64,000 nt of DNA from Bactericera cockerelli. Lineage: Eukaryota; Arthropoda; Insecta; Hemiptera; Triozidae. Shown one piece after another: positions 55,471 to 64,000 of this stretch. The translations under genes were made by a program, and so were the position numbers. Location: contig CM044963.1 of assembly GCA_024516035.1 (NCBI GenBank), positions 27,649,468 through 27,713,467 on the forward strand, in the 5' to 3' direction. The notes under the pieces were generated by a model. It made no database searches. It was not told the DNA's origin and saw only the letters and a list, made by a program, of their open reading frames with translations. Position 1 is the first letter of the stretch. Each line of letters starts with the position of its first letter.

Positions 55471-55490
55471 TTTTTTTTTTTTGACAAACA
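54437..55490 (+). other. Inter-ORF region with two poly-T runs and a 190-bp duplication
   Basis: A T run follows the ORF1 stop (54439-54475) and another T/GTTTT-rich run precedes ORF2 (55430-55482). Between them, about 54745-54920 and 54970-55110 repeat ACGATACCCGYCARCATC, GGTCCACCTGTGACTT, CCACGGGCTAAGTTG and TTGATCRNCGGTAAGTCACTG. A gap of 1 kb between ORF1 and ORF2 is long for a LINE and may reflect insertion of other repeats. Confidence 0.7.
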
Positions 55491-58400
55491 ATGAGTGTTT
55501 TGTTACAGTGGAACATTAACGGTGTAAACAGTCATCTTAATGAATTAAAGTGCATTGTTAGGCAGTTCTCCCCCCCGGTCATTTGCTTACAAGAGTCTCG
55601 TCTCTTGCCAGCCCATAGAACTCAACTCAATGGTTATGATTTATATAGACATGACAATGTACATGGTGGTAATGCCAGTGGTGGTGTTTGTACCTTTGTA
55701 ATTAACACTTGCTTTTCCAAACAAATTCCGGTTACCACTAATTTACAGTGTATTGCAGTGTTAGTCAAACTGCCTCAATTTAATGATCCCATTTGTTTTT
55801 GTAATGTCTACCTCCCCCCTGATTTGCACTATTCCGAGTCTGATTTATCCAACATAGCTACTCAACTACCTGTTAGCAACCCCTGGGTAATCTTGGGTGA
55901 CTTTAACGCCCACAACCCACTATGGGGTGACCCTGCTTTAGACAGAGAGGGCAAAGAAGTAGAGAAATTTTTAATTAATCACGCCGATTTGAACCTCCTT
56001 AATACTAAGGAATATACTCATTTCAGCGTGAGGTACCACTCTATGTCTGCCATTGATCTCACTTTCTGCTCCTCGGCCTTATTTATGGATTTGAAGTGGA
56101 ATGTGGACGAAGATCCGCATTTTTCAGACCACTTTCCAATAATTATATCCTCTGATGTCCCCATTCCTCCTTCTGCAGCCCTTATTTCTACGCCAGCTCA
56201 GAAGATCTGGAACTATGATCGCGCTGACTGGAATAAGTTTCGCGAAAATATTATTTTTGATTTTCCTTGTAACAATGATTCTGATATTGACACTTTAATA
56301 GCTGTTATGAATGAGAATATCATTCATGCTGCTAATATTGCGATCCCTGAGAAAAAGCTACCATCGAAACGCCTTCCTGTCCCATGGTGGGACAATGAAG
56401 TTCGTTCGGCTATTTCTGAGAGACGCAAGTGTCTACGTAAATTTAAAAGACAACCCTCAGATCAAAATAAAATAGCTTTTATGAGAGCCCGCGCTATTGC
56501 TCGTAGATTATTGAAAACGAAAAAAACGCAAAAGCTGGGCTGACTTTGTTAACTCCATAGACCAATCTATGTCTTCAGGCGAGGTCTTCCACAAGATGGG
56601 CAAACTGAGGAGTAAGTACTCCCCTAGGCATATACCGGCCATTAAAGACCCGGAAACCCCTGGACAGCTTCTTTATGATAGTCCGTCTATAGCTAAGGTA
56701 CTGGGAGCACAATTTGCAAGTGTTTCATCCAACACTAACTACTCCCCTGAGTTCCTCCCTATTAAGTTTGAAAAGGAGAGCATACCCATAACGTTTGACT
56801 TTGCTAAGACGGATGAGTACAACTCGCCCTTTTCCATTGATGAACTCATGTCATCCTTAATGTCCTGTGGTTCTAAAGCTGCTGGGCCAGATGGCATATC
56901 TTTCCTCATGCTGAAGCAGTTACCCAGCGAAGCGTTGGAAAAACTCCTCGAGTTGTACAACCTGGTCTGGTTAACTGGTAAGTTTCCTTTTCTCTGGTCT
57001 GAAGCTACCATACTACCCCTGATTAAGCCTGGTAAAGACCGAGTTATTCCAGCTAGCTACAGGCCAATCTCTCTGTTGAATTGCTCTAGCAAAATTCTAG
57101 AGAAGATGATCAACAAAAGATTATTTTGGACGCTTGAAAACAAGGGTTGTTTAAACAAGTTTCAAAGCGGCGGACGCTATAAACGCTCCACCATTGACAA
57201 CTTGGTTGCTCTAGAACATGAAATTTCTCAAGGTTACGCTAGAAATGAGTTTACTTTAGCAGCATTTATGGATGTCCAAAAGGCCTTTGACATGACTTGG
57301 AGACATAAAATACTTAAAAAATTACAGGCCTTTAGCATCTCGGGGAATATGCTTAGATATCTTTCTAACTTTCTTTACAATAGACGTATTAGAGTAAAGT
57401 GCAATGGTATCCTTTCTGATTTCTTCTCTTTAGAGAACGGAATCATTCAAGGAAGTTCTCTTAGCCCTTTGCTGTTCATAATCTTCATGGATGACCTACT
57501 GGATATCATACATTTACCCCTGAAGCGACTTCTTTTTATTGATGACCTTATTATTGTTGCTAGACACAGATCGCCAGATATAGCGGTCCGTCGTCTTCAA
57601 GATACGTTGAACGACCTACTAGAATGGTCGAGAAGTAATGGTCTAATTTTTTCTTCTGACCCAAGTAAATCCATGTGTATGAACTTCTCGAGATCCAGAA
57701 ACCAAGCCACACCCCTTTTAGTGTATGATGGTTGCCCCCTATCCTATGTAAATAAAACCAAATTCTTAGGCCTGGTATGGGACGTCAAAATGACTTGGTT
57801 ACCACATATTGCTTATATCAAGGACCGTGCACTCAAAGCTCTAAATGTACTCAAAATGGTTTCTTGTAAGAAATTTGGCGTGCGTAGATCGCTCTTGCTC
57901 CGTCTCTATAAAGCCTATATTCTTCCTATTATCGACTATGGCTCCATTGTCTATAATTCAGCCAAAGACAATGTGTTGTGTAAAATTAACCCTGTACACA
58001 ATTTGGGCATTAGGATTGCAACTGGGGCATTGCGCTCAAGTCCGGTACCTAGCCTACACGTCGAGTCTGGTGTTATGCCACTGTCCCTGAGGAGAGATAA
58101 GCTCACTATGAGCTACATCTCTAAAGTAGTCTCATGCCCATTCAATCCTGTTCGAGATTTACTCCTATCTCCTAACCTTAATGTTACCCGATATCCAGTT
58201 AACAAACCTAAACCCCTGTGCGTAAGGTTTAAAAGCATGGCACAATTCTCTGAGGTTATCCTAGACAGTGAGTTTGCTCCTTACAAGAAACTTATGCCTC
58301 CATGGAAGATAGGAGTACCCAAGTTTGATGATTCCTTATGTTTTGAAAAAAAAAAAAAAGAAAATGTTCCCCCATTAGTATTCAAGCAGCAGTTCTCAAA

Positions 58401-59220
58401 CCTAGTAAATAATAAGTATGCCAACTTTACTCATTGCTATACTGACGGATCCAAATCTATCAACGGGACAAGTTGTGCTTACAGCATCAACAATACCCTA
58501 GTTCTCTCCGTTTCATTGCTCCATGTTAACTCCATCTATTCATGTGAACTGATTGCTATCTTGTTGTGCCTCGAACATTTAAGTTTCCTCCCTAATAGTC
58601 ATTTCCTCATAATCTCTGATTCTAAAAGTGCCCTTAGTTCCATCTCTAATCCAGCCTCCGATAACCCCATTGTTGCTAGAATCCTTGAAATTTGGCTTAA
58701 ACTTCTAAATAGGGGAAAGTCCATCTCTTTCTTGTGGTGTCCTTCTCATTCAGGCATACCCGGAAATGAGATTGTAGACAACGCTACTAGGAACGCCCGT
58801 CCTGGGTATACTTACAAACTTACCTCAGCCCAGGACATGAAGCCATACGCCTCACAAATTGTGAGAGAAGCCTGGCAAAACCAATGGAATGAAACTCCCA
58901 ACTCAAATAAGCTAAAGAGAATCAAACCCTCTATAGAAAAGTGGTCTACCTCTGATAGGAACAACAGGTATGAGGAGGTTGTGCTTACGCGTATGAGGAT
59001 TGGCCATACACGCGCCACCCACGCTTTCCTATTCACGAAAACTCCCCCTCCTTCTTGTACTTGTGGTGAGCTACTCACTGTTCCTCACATCTTGTCATGT
59101 CCCCTTAAGTCCAATATCAGATCTGCATTACCTGTTCCTCCAGCACTATTAGATGACAATGAAAGCGTCGATTCACTTTTTAAGTATCTGAAAAAACTAG
59201 AAATGTACACCATGATTTAG
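55491..59220 (+). CDS. I-type LINE ORF2: endonuclease, RT, RNase H; one frameshift
   Basis: From ATG 55491 the APE endonuclease shows LLQWNINGVNSHLNEL, ICLQESRL, WVILGDFNAHNPLWGD, AIDLTFCSS and SDHFPIIISS. This frame ends at a TGA near 56543. The next frame carries SWADFVNSIDQ from about 56530 and RT: YRPISLLNCSSKILEKM, AAFMDVQKAFDMTWR, NGIIQGSSLSPLLFIIFMDD and LLFIDDLIIVA (FIDD box). RNase H follows: HCYTDGSKSINGT, YSCELIAILL, IISDSKSALSS and WCPSHSGIPGNEIVDNA, with the D-E-D-D set. A late knuckle CTCGELLTVPHILSC ends it. The break is a one-base change in an A run around 56520-56535, the only lesion seen. RNase H plus APE places it in the I/Ingi/LOA-like group. Confidence 0.93.
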
Positions 59221-59311
59221 AAACAGGACATCGGCGCGAACGACCTGCTCCAGCAGAGTTAAAGCGCCTAAAAGAAAAAAAAAAAAAAAAAAAAAAAACT
59301 ACCATTTTGAT

Positions 59312-59520
59312 CATCTGGTGTATGTACTGTCTGACTACTCTGAATCTTACTCTCAACCAGATTTCTACATTGGTAGAACATGGTGGTAAATCTGTCGACA
59401 TCTTCCTGCTCTGTTTCAAGTTCAATCTCAGACACATCTTTATCTTTTGACAACAGATTTAGGATATCATTATCCTTTATGGTCAGCTCTTCATACCTGG
59501 CCCTCATACACTCTCTGACA
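59312..59520 (-). pseudogene. BEL/Pao gag N-terminal segment
   Basis: Reads RARYEELTIKDNDILNLL and ETEQEDVDRFTTMFYQCRN, the acidic helical start of Pao gag, running to the target-site duplication. A plausible start ATG near 59652 gives MTELCNLRRQRGYLRTSL in a different frame. A 21-base direct repeat (CTGACAGTATGCTAGTGTCT and G) at 59515 and 59547 lies at the break, so a small duplication may have shifted the frame. Confidence 0.75.
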
Positions 59521-59741
59521 GTATGCTAGTGTCTGCCCTGACAGTCCTGACAGTATGCTAGTGTCTGTTTCTAGTTCAATCTTCTTCTGTGTTTTAGTTA
59601 AAGATGTTCTGAGATATCCTCTCTGCCTTCTTAAATTGCATAATTCAGTCATAATAGTGCTGTCCTAAGTACTTACAGTAATACAGTAACTGGTGTTGAG
59701 ATTTCCTGCATGGCAAACTGGTACTTTAGTTTGTCATGTCA

Positions 59742-59760
59742 GGTCTTGTCACGGTCGCCA
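59742..59760 (-). promoter_or_regulatory. Primer-binding site, tRNA-Arg type
   Basis: On the minus strand TGGCGACCGTGACAAGACC starts two bases after the 5' LTR. The first 14 bases complement the 3' end of the insect tRNA-Arg ending GTCACGGTCGCCA; one of the next few differs. Arg-type primer sites are typical of BEL/Pao elements. Confidence 0.85.
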
Positions 59761-59762
59761 AA

Positions 59763-60046
59763 TGTTGATTTACTCAACGTAGAATCTCAACTTAGAAACT
59801 CAAAAGGGAAACAGATTAGGAAAATAAGAAGAGATAAAAATTACTGTTGGGAAAATTCTTTCGGAAAATCAAAAATGTGTATTTTGTTTACATGAAAAGC
59901 TAAACTGTGAACATAGCAACTTATAAAGAGTGATTTGACAACCTTCAGTTGTCTGTAAACTTATCAACTAATTTTGATGCTAAGGCTTTTAAAAAAGAGG
60001 GAAAATAAATTCTGCGAAAATTCAAATTGTGTCACCGTTCTCAACA
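59763..60046 (-). repeat. BEL/Pao 5' LTR
   Basis: 284 bases, matching 35326-35609 with no difference that I can find. It would contain the element's promoter and RNA start; I cannot identify a clear TATA box on the minus strand. Flanked outside by GGTAC. Confidence 0.95.
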
Positions 60047-60059
60047 GGTACAATAAGTT

Positions 60060-60250
60060 TCTAATAAGTATTAAAAAACAAAAAAAAAAAAAAAAAAACA
60101 AAAAAAAAAAAAAAAAAAACGAACGAACACAATACTTTCTGTGTTCGTTTTTGTAAAAATAATAATATTCTTTTGCTCCTATTTCAATTTTTTTCATATT
60201 TCTGGACGTTTCGTAACCTCCTGAGCAATTTTGGTTTTGTGTCTCACTGA
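60060..60250 (-). repeat. Poly-A tract and reversed repeat F end
   Basis: A-runs with single C interruptions at about 60074-60119, then GTGTTCGTTTTTGTAA, TTGCTCCTATTTCAATTTTT and CTGGACGTTTCGTAACCTCC, the reverse of the end of repeat F at 20815-20890. Confidence 0.7.
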
Positions 60251-60317
60251 GCCACGGATGTCTCAGTGTTAGCCAAAATATAAGTTCGTATGTATCAATA
60301 CCTTTAAAAAACCACAC

Positions 60318-60903
60318 CAGTGATGCCAGATGGAGGGAAATTTCCCGCGGCGGAGGGAAATTTTGACCTATAAAATCAAGGGGGAAACGTTTATCATTTC
60401 GGTCAATCAAGAGGGAAATTTCACAATTTCAGGATTATTAGGAATTTTCTTGTTTTCTTGCTTCTTCAAACGTCCTAATTATGTCTTAATCAACTTTCAA
60501 CTTTCCAATGAAGAATATTAACTTTTTACTTTCCTTATTTTTCTTATGATTTTATTGGCTTCAGTGCACTGACTTACTCTCCACTATCCACTACGAGCAT
60601 ACCTCCTTGTGTTCATTCTTGACCGCGCAAATTTTTGAAATTTTCAAATTAATTTTTTTTTTTTTAATTTTTTTTTATCAATGTAGGTACAATTTTTTAG
60701 TGACTCCGTTTTTAGCGACCTAAGTGACTCCGTAGTTAGAGTCCCTAACCTTCTCGGTCAAGTAGACTGAGCCAAAAATAGTGGCTTAAAGCTCTATGCC
60801 AGGGCGGGAAATGAGAGAGAAATTTTACTTGTGTCGCGGGAAAAAAAGAGGGAAATTTTGACGTGTTTGGCGGGAATTTTTTTATTTTCATCTGGCATCA
60901 CTG
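60318..60903. mobile_element. hAT MITE, 586 bp
   Basis: Ends CAGTGATGCCAGATG and CATCTGGCATCACTG are perfect 15-base inverted repeats. AACCACAC stands on both sides (60310-60317, 60904-60911), an 8-base target-site duplication as in hAT. Subterminal GAGGGAAATTT and CCCGCG/GGCGGGAA motifs are repeated. No ORF; non-autonomous. Confidence 0.94.
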
Positions 60904-60925
60904 AACCACACACAAAAACAATATA

Positions 60926-61098
60926 TTGGATGGAAGTGATTGCCACAAGCAATAACCCGCCCTTTAGGTAGGACATTAGCTTCTTTCTCTTTTTTGTTCT
61001 TGTTTCTTTGTTCAATCTATTTATTTTTTCTTTATAATTTCATTGTATTTTGTATATACTTTGTCTTACCCAATAAAACATAATATAATATAATAATA
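60926..61098 (+). mobile_element. LINE 3'-tail, family E
   Basis: TTGGATGGAAGTGATTGCCA, CAAGCAATAACCCGCCC, TTTAGGTAGGACATTAGC and CTTACCCAATAAAACA, then (TAA)n. Same order as 30328-30508. Confidence 0.72.
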
Positions 61099-61335
61099 AC
61101 AATAATAAGTTGTTGAACAATGGGGAAGGAGAATATCCTCACTTAATTTCCGAGTCCACGTGTGGTGTCATGCTGGTGGAAGGATTGGTTCGGGTTGTTT
61201 GGTAGCAAGTAAAAGGGGACACGGAGGACTGTATAAGAGCCGTGGCATTTGGATAGTTAGCTTTCTTGGTTTTGAGCAGTGGACTAATTGGACTATGATG
61301 GGGCTAATATGGTTCACTTACATTGACTGACAGAC
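61099..61335. other. Unassigned non-repeat stretch
   Basis: Higher GC than the surroundings (TCCACGTGTGGTGTCATGCT). No ORF above 60 codons and no repeat seen. Confidence 0.4.
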
Positions 61336-61488
61336 CGACCTCAGTAGATTGATCGATAAGGCGGCGGACTTGAAACCTGGAGGTCGGTGGTTCAAGTCCC
61401 GGATTCAGCGTAGATTTAGTAAAGCGAGTTGGAATAGTTGTGACATCACGAAAGTGATTAACACAAATAATTATGATAACATAAACTG
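61336..61488 (+). mobile_element. tRNA-derived SINE, family B, best copy
   Basis: CTCAGTAGATTGATCGATAA, GGCGGCGGACTTGAAACC, GGTGGTTCAAGTCCCGG, TTCAGCGTAGATTTAGTAAA and TGTGACATCACGAAAGTGAT, ending in TTATGATAAC. It appears the least altered copy. Confidence 0.92.
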
Positions 61489-61679
61489 ATAGAGGTGTAC
61501 TGAGGGCAGACCCTCGATACTGGAAGTTCGAGAACCTGCTACAACGAAGTAGAGGCTTGTCTTCGACTTGAATAAAGGGGGTTAGGGGTGAGTATACAGG
61601 GTGCAACAAGGGTTAAGAACCCTTTTGGACGCCCCAGAGAAACCCAGAGAAATGGTCTCTTTTCTTGTCCTGTATCTGT

Positions 61680-61903
61680 GTCGATGGCACGTTGAATACA
61701 CCAGTTCTCATTCAGTCACTGAAGTTAAGCAACGTCCAGCGAGTCTGGGCCTCTCAGGACAGTGGATAAGTAACCAATCAAATCCGAACCCTCAATATGC
61801 TGACTATTTCCGGCCCCAATCAGGCTGGGTGAGGGTAATGTGAGTATTTATTAGTTTGTGAGTTTCCAGCGAATGTAAGAGCCTTGTCGTGATAAGATAA
61901 GGA
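61680..61903 (+). mobile_element. 5S-rRNA-derived SINE, clearest 5S head
   Basis: CACGTTGAATACACCAGTTC, TCATTCAGTCACTGAAGTTA and AGCAACGTCCAGCGAG follow animal 5S rRNA from its box A region through box C with scattered changes. The body CAATCAGGCTGGGTGAGGGT, GTGAGTTTCCAGCGAATGTA and CTTGTCGTGATAAGATAAGG is the one shared with SINE A and the other 5S copies. About 60 bp of extra sequence lies between head and body. Confidence 0.9.
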
Positions 61904-61904
61904 T

Positions 61905-62080
61905 CCGTTGTTTCGAATCCCACCCAGTGCATGAATTTTTCCTCATATGTATAATTTAAATTTTGTGACCACATAATAATAAGACTCTGAGGGTTAGGTG
62001 GTAGAAAATGCTGTGAGCATTAACCTCACCTAGTGGTCACCTTCCTGCTTCCACTAAAGAATGTTATTATTATTACGACT
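61905..62080 (+). mobile_element. SINE family C, head truncated
   Basis: Begins at TTTCGAATCCCACCCAGTGC (B box) and continues through the body (AAGACTCTGAGGGTTAGGTG) to (TTA)n. Joined directly to the 5S SINE end. Confidence 0.88.
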
Positions 62081-62572
62081 GTTGAATTTCAAAGAAGAAG
62101 AAAACGAGGAAGAAGAAAATCAGGGGGGGGGGGGGGGGGAGGATTGAGGGACAAAAGTTTTTCTTGAATAAATTTCCAACTTGTAATGAGTTGCGCCTGA
62201 GGAAGTTTTAATTCAGTTGTTTGAAGTGAGGTGTCCGCCGGAATGCAAAACAAGGTTTTGAATCCTAATATTTATTATTTCTACCTCTTGTACTATTTCC
62301 AGCGAATGGAAAACAAATAGAATCATTGGCATTAGGAACGGCATAAAGACGTAAAACATGTGCCAAAATCATGAGTATAGTGAACAGTAACAACCCTAGG
62401 TTTGGGAAAATGCAAATACTTTATTTTGCACAAATTGATACTTCCTCTTGCTCTCGTTTCATTATCTCATATGTATTTCATTAACAATAGTTAATGCATG
62501 GTTATGTAAAATTTATAAAATAGGTGAGTAATAAAAAATATCTCGCTTATCTCCGTTTAATCCTTGGGTTAA
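62081..62572. other. Spacer, G run, no gene
   Basis: GAAGAAGAAAACGAGGAAG and a 16-17-base G run at about 62124-62140, then AT-rich DNA. No repeats or genes recognised. Confidence 0.5.
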
Positions 62573-62700
62573 AGAGGGTTGGGTGGAACACATTGACATA
62601 GGAAATAACCCCGCACTTTAGCTATGACATCTGTATTTGTTATCTATTTCTTTCCTGATTTTATATTGTTCTAAAATTTGTATTAAATAATAATATCATA
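62573..62700 (+). mobile_element. LINE 3'-tail, family E, diverged
   Basis: GAGGGTTGGGTGGAACACAT, TAGGAAATAACCCCGCAC and TATGACATC with an (AAT)n end. Same family, more changes. Confidence 0.6.
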
Positions 62701-62899
62701 TTCTATACTTCGGCGATAATAGGTAAATGTAATAATAAAAATATGCGAAAGTAACTTAGGTGTTAATTTTTTTTTATAATTTTTAATAATGTGTAAAGAG
62801 GAAACTAATGGGTTAATTTAATAATGAAAATAAGGAAATCCTGTTTTCCTGAGCGGTAATTATATTTTCATTTAAAAAAAATCCTACCCATCCTTTTCC

Positions 62900-63205
62900 G
62901 CAATCTGAGAGAGAGATAGAGAGAGGGAGAGAGAGAAAGGGAGAGAGAGAGAGGGAGAGGGAGAGAGAGAGAGAGAAAAGGAGAGAGGGAGAGAGAGAAA
63001 GGGAGAGAGGGAGAGAGAGGGAGAGGGAGAGAGAGAGAGAGAGAGAAAGGGAGAGAGGGAGAGGAAGAGAGAGAGAGAGAGAGAGAGAAAGGGGAGTTAG
63101 AGAAAAAGATAATTTAGAAATAGAGAAGAAGACTGAGAAAGAGAGAGCGGAAGAGTGAGAGAAACAGAGAGGGAAATAAGAGAGAGAGAGAGAACAATGA
63201 GGAAA
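62900..63205. repeat. GA purine tract
   Basis: About 300 bases of GAGAGA/GGGAGAGA with AAAG variants, ending at GAACAATGAGG. The opposite-strand Ser/Leu/Phe ORF is spurious. Confidence 0.9.
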
Positions 63206-63327
63206 CGCTTCTTAGGGAGGAAGGAAAAATAATAGTTAAATACATTTCACCTCGTTTGTTACCGAAAATGTCGAAAAAAAGGGTTTTTATACTTTCAACA
63301 CTGAATTTTTTCTTATACATACGAGTA

Positions 63328-63497
63328 TAATAACACTCTTTAGCGGAAGTTAACCCTAAGAGTTTTATTATTATGTGATCAAGTACTCCAATTAATGAGG
63401 AATAATAATGCATGCATTGTGTGGGATTCGAACCAACAGACCCCTTCGTACCTGGATTACCAGACTAGCGCGTTAACCACTTGACTACCAGTGCACT
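63328..63497 (-). mobile_element. SINE family C
   Basis: TATAATAACACTCTTTAGCG, TTAATGAGGAATAATAATGC, GGATTCGAACCAACAGACC, TTACCAGACTAGCGCGTTAA and CCACTTGACTACCAGTGCAC. The region with GAGCATTAACCTC is deleted. The head is complete. Confidence 0.88.
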
Positions 63498-63950
63498 CCT
63501 CCAATCTAATCCTCTCTCATCCCTTATTCTCCTCCTCTCTCCTCCCCTCTCATCCCTTATTCTCCTCCCATCTCCTCTTCTCTCATCCCTTATTCTCCTC
63601 CCATCTCCTCCTCTCTCATCCCTTATTCTCCTCCCATCTCCTCCTCTCTCATCCCTTATTCTCCTCCCATCTCTTCCTCTCTCATCCCTTATTCTCCTCC
63701 CATCTCCTCCTCTCTCATCCCTTATTCTCCTCCCATCTCTTCCTCTCTCATCCCTTATTCTCCTCCCCTCTCCTTCTCTCTCATCCCTTATTCTCCTCCC
63801 ATCTCCTCTTCTCTCATCCCTTATTCTCCTCCCATTTCCTCCTCTCTCATCCCTTATTCTCCTCCCATCTCCTCCTCTCTCATCCCTTATTCTCCTCCCA
63901 TTTCCTCCTCTCTCATCCCTTATTCTCCTCGCATCTCCTCCCCTCTCCCT
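63498..63950. repeat. 33-bp minisatellite, about 13 units
   Basis: The unit is CTCATCCCTTATTCTCCTCC plus CATCTCCTCCTCT, 33 bp. Point variants (CTCTTC, TTTCCTC, CCCTCTC) mark sub-blocks. Both strands stay open for more than 160 codons because 33 is a multiple of 3; those ORFs are repeat artefacts. Confidence 0.95.
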
Positions 63951-64000
63951 CTCCCACAGCTCATATATTGTCCACCTAGTACTCACTAATTCCTCCCTCT

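Larger units (their letters stand above)
49187..59297 (+). mobile_element. I-type LINE inserted in BEL gag, itself invaded
   Basis: The BEL bases ACTACCATTTTGAT occur on both sides (ending 49186 and 59298-59311, possibly with extra A), a 14-17-base target-site duplication. The right edge has a poly-A of about 22. Removing 10,125 bases, a multiple of 3, restores the gag frame. LINE sequence is 49187-49500 plus 52741-59297; 49501-52740 is a later insertion in the 5' UTR. Orientation is opposite to BEL. Confidence 0.94.
35326..60046 (-). mobile_element. BEL/Pao LTR retrotransposon, 24.7 kb with three LINE insertions
   Basis: Two 284-base LTRs (TGTTGA...TCAACA) bound the element, and GGTAC flanks both sides (35321-35325, 60047-60051). 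In minus-strand order come a primer site, gag with zinc knuckles, protease (LIDTGSQ), RT (YVDN), RNase H, integrase (HHCC, D-D-E) and a polypurine tract: the Pao/BEL gag-PR-RT-RH-IN order in one frame. Insertions at about 37669-42253, 43931-47723 and 49187-59297 account for about 18.5 kb; the remaining 6.2 kb is a normal BEL/Pao length. Besides the insertions there is a TGA at 42718-42720, frame breaks near 37409 and 36183, and a frame problem at the gag N-terminus. No env gene is seen. I describe the broken pieces separately below. Confidence 0.95.

Noticed and set aside
35326..60046. Endogenous retrovirus with envelope
   Set aside because: No env-like ORF between integrase and the 3' LTR; domain order is that of BEL/Pao retrotransposons.
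63465..63986. 173- and 162-codon opposing ORFs
   Set aside because: 33-bp minisatellite open on both strands.

Overview
This window is eukaryotic repeat-rich DNA. I found no host protein-coding gene I can defend. It carries LINEs, an LTR retrotransposon of the BEL/Pao class, hAT and Tc1/mariner-type DNA elements, many tRNA-derived SINEs, 5S-rRNA-derived SINEs and long GA/CT purine-pyrimidine tracts. That combination, and BEL/Pao in particular, points to an animal genome. The CAGGGTG-type transposon ends and (GACAGACC)n-bearing repeats suggest an arthropod, perhaps a sap-feeding insect. The organism guess is an inference from repeat style only.

Layout. 1-5.2 kb: a 72-bp minisatellite, GA tracts, SINEs and a fold-back element. 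5193-7311: a hAT element with a perfect 8-bp target-site duplication, holding a 125-codon ORF of unknown nature. 7.7-10.2 kb: a 5'-truncated LINE whose reverse transcriptase frame is intact. 10.2-12.6 kb: two inverted copies of one SINE flanking the C-terminal part of an R2/R4-like LINE with a CCHC finger and restriction-like endonuclease. 12.6-31.4 kb: no genes, but SINEs, LINE tails, minisatellites, a 480-bp hairpin and dispersed insect-type repeats. 31498-33861: a 2.36-kb palindrome with three nested transposon-like ends.

35326-60046 is the centrepiece: one minus-strand BEL/Pao element with two 284-bp LTRs that I read as identical, a GGTAC target-site duplication, a tRNA-Arg-type primer site and a polypurine tract. 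It is swollen to 24.7 kb by three LINE insertions. One is a near-full-length two-ORF LINE with an ORF1 esterase domain (about 37669-42253, minus). One is a 5'-truncated LINE with a huge Ser/Thr-rich 42-bp repeat (43931-47723, plus). One is an I-type LINE with ORF1, endonuclease, RT and RNase H (49187-59297, plus). The last has itself received an ACTAGCGGGC-type repeat (49501-52740), which holds a palindromic mariner-like element (49728-51560), which holds a LINE tail. Removing each mapped insertion plus one target-site copy returns the BEL gag-pol to the same reading frame.

60-64 kb: a 586-bp hAT MITE with an 8-bp duplication, more LINE tails and SINEs, a 5S SINE, a long GA tract and a 33-bp minisatellite.

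The coding regions are transposon genes acting in cis for their own copying. The SINEs carry no genes and presumably borrow LINE machinery; several share (AAT)n-type tails with LINE fragments here. I saw no CRISPR array, operon, prokaryotic signal or convincing new host system. The most novel-looking items are the shared body of 5S-headed and tRNA-headed SINEs, the contradiction between identical LTRs and heavy secondary insertion, and a LINE ORF2 that lacks an AUG before its endonuclease.
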